Source: Dictyocoela muelleri
Taxonomy: Eukaryota > Microsporidia
Reading direction: 5' to 3'
NCBI GenBank assembly: GCA_016256075.1
Contig: SDVU01000727.1
Location: forward strand, 1 to 11,118
Length of the DNA: 11,118 nt
Numbering within the stretch: the first letter of the stretch is position 1; the number at the start of each line of letters is the position of its first letter. Positions 6,706 through 11,118 of the stretch are shown piece by piece. The translations under genes and the position numbers were made by a program. The notes beneath the pieces were generated by a model, which ran no database searches, was not told where the DNA came from, and saw only the letters and a program-made list of their open reading frames with translations.

Positions 6706-7135
6706 AAACATGTTGACATTATCCAGCATTGCACTCCGGTGAGTTGTCTCTAACCGTGTTCTTTAGACCTTTGGTGTTAAAGTAATATGTCTCTAATAAA
6801 CTTCGAGCTGTACACGCGATTTTCTTTTATCAATGACTTATCGAGATACAGGAAATTAAAGGGTTTTCCATGGATTTTTTAATTTCGCTACTTTTGCCCA
6901 GATGCGACATAGAACTCCTCCCCACGCCTAGGTGAATCTCTTCTACTTCTTTATAAAAGATTAGACTATTTCTTAATCGGCTATACCACACCGAATAACA
7001 TATATTCATACTGTAGTTTTCTATAGTTATTGACCGCTTAATGTCATTCCCAATTATTCATTAAAGTGACTTTAAATAATTCGATCCACGATACTTAACA
7101 TTCAAAAAGTTTATCACTGAGCCATCGTGGTCATT
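6706..7135 (-). mobile_element. SINE-like tRNA-derived element, copy C (best head)
   Basis: Read on the minus strand, the head has TGGCTCAGTGA (7114-7124), matching the pol III A box TRGYNNARNGG at 10 of 11 positions. Thirty-seven nt later comes GGATCGAATTA (7077-7087), a B box with 8 of 11 matches. This is normal tRNA spacing. The body shares with copies A and B the blocks GTCACTTTAAT, TGACATTAAGCGGTCAATAA, AAGTCATTGATAAAAGAAAA, AAAGGTCTAAA, AGAGACAACTC and GTCAACATGT. The flanks AATGCAT at 6699-6705 and 7136-7142 may be a 7-bp target duplication, though the motif is nearly palindromic. The element lies between the ProRS and FAR-17a genes and codes for nothing. Confidence 0.7.
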
Positions 7136-7218
7136 AATGCATTAAAAATTATTTAATTTTTTAAATAATTTAAATAATGATTTATAAATATATTTGAAAA
7201 GTAAGATGTTCAACAGAA

Positions 7219-7224
7219 TTTATT
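7219..7224 (-). terminator. AATAAA polyadenylation signal at stop
   Basis: On the minus strand AATAAA begins on the last base of the TAA stop of the FAR-17a/AIG1-like gene, the same stop-proximal placement seen at the first two genes. Confidence 0.55.
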
Positions 7225-7865
7225 TATAATTTTTCAAACAATCTGGAATGGAAACATACTATTTCATAATGAATTATTCCTATCATCGCACAAAAAGGAA
7301 AAAATAACAACTGGCCATTCTTATCAAGATATTCAAGAAATCTTAAAGGATATTCACCTACCACAAAATATATGATTTGTGAAATAAACATATATACCAG
7401 AAAAAACATTATAATGATAATTTTTGGCTCTATTTGTTGTCTTTTTGAAAAATGTAAACTATTGATAAGAATTATTAAATAAGGTAATCCGTGTAAACAA
7501 ATATCTTGGGGTAAAAATGGTATGAATCCAGCATCAACAAGTTTGGAGTTCAATATATATTTTACATCTTTTACATATAATCCCCAATGTGTAATGGTAA
7601 CTATAAATTGTAATGAACAGACAACTGGTACTAAAATTTTCAAATTTTCTATTTTTTTTACATAGTTGATTATTAATAGCAGTAATGTTATTATGGTTAG
7701 TATTTGTGCTACATAATCTAAATTTATGTATAATATTTCAAAGTTTATTGTGTTATTGTGTTGAATTTGTTTTGAATTCAAAAAATCTCGAGCATAACTA
7801 ATGTTTTTAAAGGAATAAAGACCAGTAATTATTCCAATTAGTCTGGTTAAATCAATAATTGACAT
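7224..7865 (-). CDS. FAR-17a/AIG1-like multipass membrane protein
   Basis: The 213-aa protein has about six membrane segments (roughly residues 5-20, 45-68, 77-98, 122-138, 147-170 and 186-205), as in the FAR-17a/AIG1 family (AIG1, ADTRP and fungal relatives), whose animal members hydrolyse FAHFA lipids. Family landmarks are THWGLYVKD (92-100), DICLHGLPYL (121-130, holding the likely conserved His) and GEYPLRFLEYLDKNGQLLFF (170-189), which parallels the AIG1 segment MWVYPFLEHIG. The catalytic Thr of human AIG1 has no clear match in the second segment, so enzyme activity is uncertain. The first in-frame ATG is at 7865; the frame stays open upstream to 7928 and beyond with no ATG and no CCC motif, so the true start is less certain than for the other genes. 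A stop-proximal AATAAA is present. Confidence 0.8.
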   Translation of the reverse strand: MSIIDLTRLIGIITGLYSFKNISYARDFLNSKQIQHNNTINFEILYINLDYVAQILTIITLLLLIINYVKKIENLKILVPVVCSLQFIVTITHWGLYVKDVKYILNSKLVDAGFIPFLPQDICLHGLPYLIILINSLHFSKRQQIEPKIIIIMFFLVYMFISQIIYFVVGEYPLRFLEYLDKNGQLLFFPFCAMIGIIHYEIVCFHSRLFEKL

Positions 7866-7928
7866 GAAAACAAATAAATTTTCATTTTTTATCTTGAATC
7901 CGAAACATTTTTTAATTAAATTGATCAA

Positions 7929-8501
7929 AATTACTTTTTTGTTTTGAAATTATTTCATTTTTAATGTAATAAGTAGAACCTGAGAAAATCAGGTTTTTTA
8001 TCACTAAAAATCCGGTAAAACCCAGATAATGATGGTGAATTATACTTTTTATGTATTTAACAATCCATAAAACATTTTATATAAAGAATTTAGACTTTAT
8101 CAACGGAATATGATATTTGCAAAAAAAAATCTCTTTTCATTTATGAAAAAAAAATTTAAAAATTTCCTTTATTGAAATATAGAGAACAAAGAATTTCTTA
8201 AACCTTGATATTCATAGCTCTTTTGAGATCATATAGAACACAGAGCATTTTACTAAAACGTCTTCTACATCAACAATGATCAAAGGAACGAAAAAGTATT
8301 TTTCTTCGTCTTTTCTGCATGTTATTTCGTTAAGATTAATGAAGAATGTCATGTCTGAATTTTATCTGATCAGAGATGGGTATTTATCTTTAAAAACGGG
8401 ACTTTAAAGTTTTTTTTAAACTGCATCAAGTATCGATTCGAGCTTTTGTAGACAAATCTTGTATTTTCAATTCTGATATCAAATCAACTATAAACAATTT
8501 C
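7929..8501. other. Non-coding AT-rich stretch, no gene supported
   Basis: The stretch holds poly-A runs (around 8120-8160) and one ATG-initiated frame of 43 codons (8276-8407) with no start motif or polyadenylation signal. I see no recognisable element ends before the TIR at 8502. Confidence 0.5.
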
Positions 8502-9004
8502 GGCTATAATCCATTATACAGTGCGAGGGGGAATTATACGGTGCAAGAGAAAATTTTTTATTTTTTTTAAAAAAATGCCTCGATAAAATATGAGAACTAA
8601 CGGAGAAAATCTATTATACGGTGCGAGGGAAAATTATACGATTTGAGGGTAAAAATTAAAAAGAATTAAAACAAATTAAAATTCTAAAACATTTTATTTA
8701 AAATTTAATAACGGTATTCTTTACTTAATTTCATTATTTATCATATCCGTTTGTTTAATCTTTTCTAGACAAATTAATTACAATATCAAATATATTGATT
8801 ACCATATCTTTTTTTTTCATTACATCTTAATTTTGTAGTAATACTAGATAAACATTCGTATCCAAGTAATATTTCATTTCTAAATTCTCAAAAATTTTCA
8901 TAGTTGGTTCTTATATATTATAGAGACATTTTTTTAAAAAAAAATTAAAAAATTTTCCCTCGCACAGTCTAATTTTCGTTCGCACCTTATAATGAATTAT
9001 AACC
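8502..9004. mobile_element. 503-bp non-autonomous DNA transposon with about 110-bp TIRs
   Basis: The ends GGCTATAATCCATTATAC and GGTTATAATTCATTATAA (reverse complement of the right end) start inverted arms at 8502-8610 and 8894-9004. The arms share GTGCGAGGG, a T-rich stretch, AAAAAAATGCCTCGATAA (right arm TGTCTCTATAA) and GAGAACTAAC, at roughly 75-80% identity by eye. A third, direct copy of the terminal motif (TATTATACGGTGCGAGGGAA) begins at about 8612, giving the subterminal repeats common in transposase-binding ends. The flanks CAATTTC (8495-8501) and TAATTTC (9005-9011) could be a 7-bp target duplication with one mismatch. The centre is AT-rich without an ORF. The superfamily is not recognised. 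Confidence 0.75.
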
Positions 9005-9479
9005 TAATTTCTTTTAATTTCAGAAAGTTCTGAAATGAATTTAGGATCTTCAAAAGCAGAGAACAAAAGTTTAATTGTAAATTACTTTTCAAATAATTGC
9101 TGATTAAATTTTCTATAACAATCATATATGTTCGAAATGTCTGTTCGTACGGTTAACAATGTCCCCTAATCTTGTGAATACAAGAAAATTTGGAAGCTTT
9201 AGATCTACAATTATCTTAAAAACAAATTGTTTTATTCTGTTTCTTCTCAGACGCGTTTCTATCAGATCCTATATAATTAGAGATAGGAGTAATCTCATTG
9301 ACTTTCTCAAAGAGGTAATCTAACATATAAGCCAAACAAGTTAAACGTTAAAGATTTTGAAAGAGATCTTAAAATATTTACAGAATTAACTCCATAAGAT
9401 ACCTTTTAGATAATACGAGGCAGAGTTCTTCGAATAGAATTTTACATTATAATAAAAAACACTTATAAATGTAACTATT
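9005..9479. other. No gene seen; possibly decayed transposon DNA
   Basis: No ORF with a plausible start occurs. Composition is somewhat less AT-biased than typical intergenic sequence here, which may mean old coding DNA, perhaps a decayed continuation of the transposon remnant to the right. I could not recognise a protein in any frame. Confidence 0.4.
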
Positions 9480-9862
9480 TCTTAGCCGGCTCTTTCCTGT
9501 TTGCTTTAGTAAGCTTTACAGTCTTAAAGATACACATTTTCTTTTTATCTAAACTACATAAACCACAATTATATTAATAGTATAACATCTTTTGCATCTG
9601 TAGTTTCATCAAATAAAAGATATATGTCTTTATATCTAAGCCATAAAAATATTTTTTCTTGTTCGCTTTCGAAAATTGTAACAGGCATCTCGCAAAATAA
9701 GTTTTACGAATAGATTTTTGGGTTCTCCAACTCGTTACCCACCATCTGTTAAAATAATAAATCGGCCCAGAAGAGAAGTAAATGTTATTTTTATTTGAAA
9801 TAGGCTTGAAATGCTGATAAAAACTCTTATATATAAATAAAAATAATGTAAGATGTGACATG
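9480..9862 (-). pseudogene. Transposase-like remnant, possibly ISXO2/Merlin type
   Basis: A 95-codon frame (9574-9861) contains RWWVTSWRTQKSIRKTYFAR, which loosely follows the N-terminal pattern of ISXO2-like/Merlin transposases (Trp, a Cys-rich knuckle, then a K-S-I/V-R-x-x-T-F-F core). The expected cysteines are replaced by other residues. After about residue 75 the similarity to a soluble protein seems to continue in a different frame (EKIFLWLRYKD and onward), suggesting a frameshift in an old copy. It lacks a CCC start motif and a full catalytic domain. The family call is tentative; the evidence for decayed transposon DNA is stronger than for the specific family. Confidence 0.4.
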
Positions 9863-10040
9863 CCTCTATTTGAAAAAAATGCTCCGAAGAAACTTTTTTT
9901 CTAAATAAGAACATATAACATCTTACGTTATTTTTATTTATATATATAAGAGATTCTCAGCATTGCAAATAAGAATAACGTTTACTCCTCTTCAGGGGCC
10001 GATTTATTATTTTAACAGATGCTGGTTAACCCGTTGAATA
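9729..10040. repeat. Large imperfect palindrome: head-to-head transposon copies
   Basis: The left arm (9729 to about 9880) and right arm (about 9886-10040) are inverted copies at roughly 80% identity. Shared blocks include CATCTGTTAAAATAATAAAT, CGGCCC, TCTTATATATAAATAAAAAT and GTAAGATGT. In the outward direction both arms encode the same short peptide GPIYYFNRxW, on the minus strand at left and the plus strand at right. Beyond the arms the two sides diverge. The right copy is shorter and more decayed. Confidence 0.7.
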
Positions 10041-10384
10041 AACGATTTATGTGTATTTTCTTCTAAAAATGATTAAAAAAAGAATTTGAAGCTTATACAG
10101 TGGTATATTAAGAATTAAACTGCTTATACCAACTTTTCGCCGAATATATTGTTCATTATATAAAAGGAGTTAAGTATTCAAGTTTGTTGAGGTTTAATCC
10201 TATTTTTGTTGATAATTTGAATGTTATTCTTCATATGACGATTCTGTCTTTTTGTTATTCTTATGTCGGATAAGAAACTACCTATTTCAAAATACAATAC
10301 AGAATCGTTCTTTCTGAACTTAAAATAATCACATACATTTCAAAAACCTTTTAGCGATTTGCTTTCGTGCTTATATTTAATTTT
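10041..10384. other. No gene seen; one open frame without start
   Basis: A plus-strand frame is open for about 54 codons (roughly 10105-10268) with no ATG at its beginning and no recognisable motif. It may be decayed transposon coding DNA belonging to the right copy of the neighbouring palindrome. I assign nothing here. Confidence 0.4.
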
Positions 10385-10492
10385 TAGGGGTGCAAAAAAC
10401 TTGATTAGAAAAAAAAACGGGTTTTCAAAAAAATTCAAAAAATCCGGATTTTTATGAACTGGATTTTTCAGAACTGGATTTTTCAAGCCCTA
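10385..10492. mobile_element. 108-bp hAT-like MITE
   Basis: The left end TAGGGGTGCAAAAAA and the reverse-complemented right end TAGGGCTTGAAAAAT match at 11 of 15 positions and resemble hAT termini of the TAGGG type. The flanks TTAATTTT (10377-10384) and TTAATTAG (10493-10500) share six of eight bases, compatible with an aged 8-bp duplication. The interior carries three copies of a 16-bp motif (CTGGATTTTT with variable spacer). Non-coding. Confidence 0.6.
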
Positions 10493-10501
10493 TTAATTAG
10501 T

Positions 10502-10699
10502 GTGGCGTGCGATAGATAGCCCTATGCCGGAAGCGATCCTAAAATAAGTTTAAAAATTTAAAAATTAAATATGAATTTATTTTTTCTCTTTTTTATTTAT
10601 TTTTTTATCCCGTTTGTGCTCACTTCTCACATAGATAGCTTCCTGCATATAATATATTCCCGCATAGGGTCTCACATATAGTCGCATCTTGCATGCCAC
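10502..10699. repeat. 198-bp inverted-repeat element candidate
   Basis: GTGGCGTGCGATAGATAG at the left and the reverse complement of the right end (GTGGCATGCAAGATGC) begin gapped inverted arms that share CCCTATGC and GGAAGC further in. It abuts the hAT-like MITE with only 9 nt between. No clear target duplication was found, so it could be a transposon end pair or a decayed palindrome. Confidence 0.45.
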
Positions 10700-10997
10700 G
10701 ATAAGCAATAAAAACATTAATTTTCTAATTATATTTACTAACAAAAAAAATATTGTATCAATCCTATTATACCCTCTCCACGTAAATCATTCAATCCTAT
10801 TATATCCCTGTAAATATAGTAATTTTATAAAAAAAATCATAAATTTAAAATCTAATAAATAGATAAAATATGTAATTCAAAAAGATTAAAAACCTATTGT
10901 CATGTCCTAGAGGACAGCCATTTGATCAAAAGTGATTTTAATTTTAAGAAATTTCTAGAAAAAATCAACTATAAAAATAAAAATTCAAAACAACCCT
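10700..10997. other. Intergenic stretch with a short direct repeat
   Basis: TCAATCCTATTATACCCT at 10758-10775 recurs as TCAATCCTATTATATCCC at 10791-10808. Nothing else is recognisable until the start motif at 10994. Confidence 0.55.
10994..10996 (+). promoter_or_regulatory. CCC start-proximal motif
   Basis: CCC lies 1 nt before the ATG at 10998 (CAACCCTATG), as at the other starts. It is shorter than the CCCC tracts elsewhere. Confidence 0.4.
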
Positions 10998-11118
10998 ATG
11001 AATCGTCTTCCGAGACAAAACACCAAATGGATTCCGCGTCTCAACGTTAATAAATCTTCTTCAAAACATTTATCTTTATACAATCAGCTTCTTGTTTTTG
11101 GCAGGACCACCCGAGGTC
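10998..11118 (+). CDS. 5' part of a possible gene, cut by window edge
   Basis: An ATG directly after a CCC motif opens a frame that runs to the window edge without a stop (40 codons, MNRLPRQNTKWIPRLNVNKS...). GC content rises sharply here relative to the upstream intergenic DNA (for example CGAGACAAAACACC and GGCAGGACCACCCGAGG), as expected for coding sequence. The visible part is basic and polar with no signal peptide or membrane segment, and I do not recognise the family. It could instead be a chance frame, or part of another mobile element; the downstream sequence would decide. Confidence 0.45.
   Translation, partial: MNRLPRQNTKWIPRLNVNKSSSKHLSLYNQLLVFGRTTRG

Noticed and set aside
7077-7132. 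Functional tRNA gene on the minus strand
   Set aside because: A and B boxes are present, but the acceptor and T stems do not pair well and the sequence continues into a 430-bp element shared with two other copies, so it is a SINE head.
8276-8407. 43-codon plus-strand frame starting ATGATCAAAGG
   Set aside because: It is too short, with no CCC motif, no polyadenylation signal and no recognised family; it is probably a chance frame or decayed DNA.
10105-10268. Plus-strand frame open for about 54 codons
   Set aside because: It has no start codon at its beginning and no recognisable motif, and it may be decayed transposon DNA; not strong enough to annotate as a gene.

Overview
The window looks like a piece of an AT-rich, transposon-laden microsporidian nuclear genome; the genus cannot be named from sequence alone. 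Four points support this. (1) Three intronless ORFs, plus a fourth cut by the window edge, carry a CCC or CCCC tract 1-6 nt before the ATG, the start-proximal motif typical of microsporidian genes. (2) Stop codons overlap or abut an AATAAA or ATTAAA signal in all four complete genes. (3) The proteins are eukaryotic and shortened: an archaeal/eukaryotic-type prolyl-tRNA synthetase with no extra domains, and an Mrt4-like ribosome assembly factor of only 124 residues. (4) The sequence between genes is very AT-rich and full of small transposon relics.

Layout. 1-1110: repeat-bearing, apparently non-coding DNA. 1111-1671 (+): 186-aa protein of unknown function. 1800-2174 (-): Mrt4-like protein, convergent with the first gene across a 128-bp gap of 20-bp repeats. 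About 2352-3350: a 42-bp tandem array interrupted by a hAT-like MITE, which is itself interrupted by a tRNA-derived SINE-like element. 3650-4402: a second SINE copy split by a foldback element. 4666-4746: an 81-bp hairpin MITE with a perfect 8-bp target duplication. 4841-4993: 30-bp repeats and a 70-bp palindrome leading into the prolyl-tRNA synthetase gene (5041-6543, +). 6706-7135: a third SINE copy on the minus strand, with the best tRNA-like head. 7224-7865 (-): a FAR-17a/AIG1-like membrane protein. 8502-9004: an element with terminal inverted repeats (TIRs) of about 110 bp. 9480-10040: inverted remnants that may be of an ISXO2/Merlin-type transposon. 10385-10699: two small inverted-repeat elements. 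10998-11118 (+): the start of another possible gene.

The genes do not form an operon or pathway. Two (ProRS, Mrt4-like) are translation or ribosome housekeeping genes, and one is a membrane lipid-related protein. Only about 29% of the window is coding, which is sparse for microsporidia and fits an expanded genome. The most notable finding is the three-copy SINE-like family with a recognisable RNA polymerase III promoter, together with the nested insertions that give a relative order of events.
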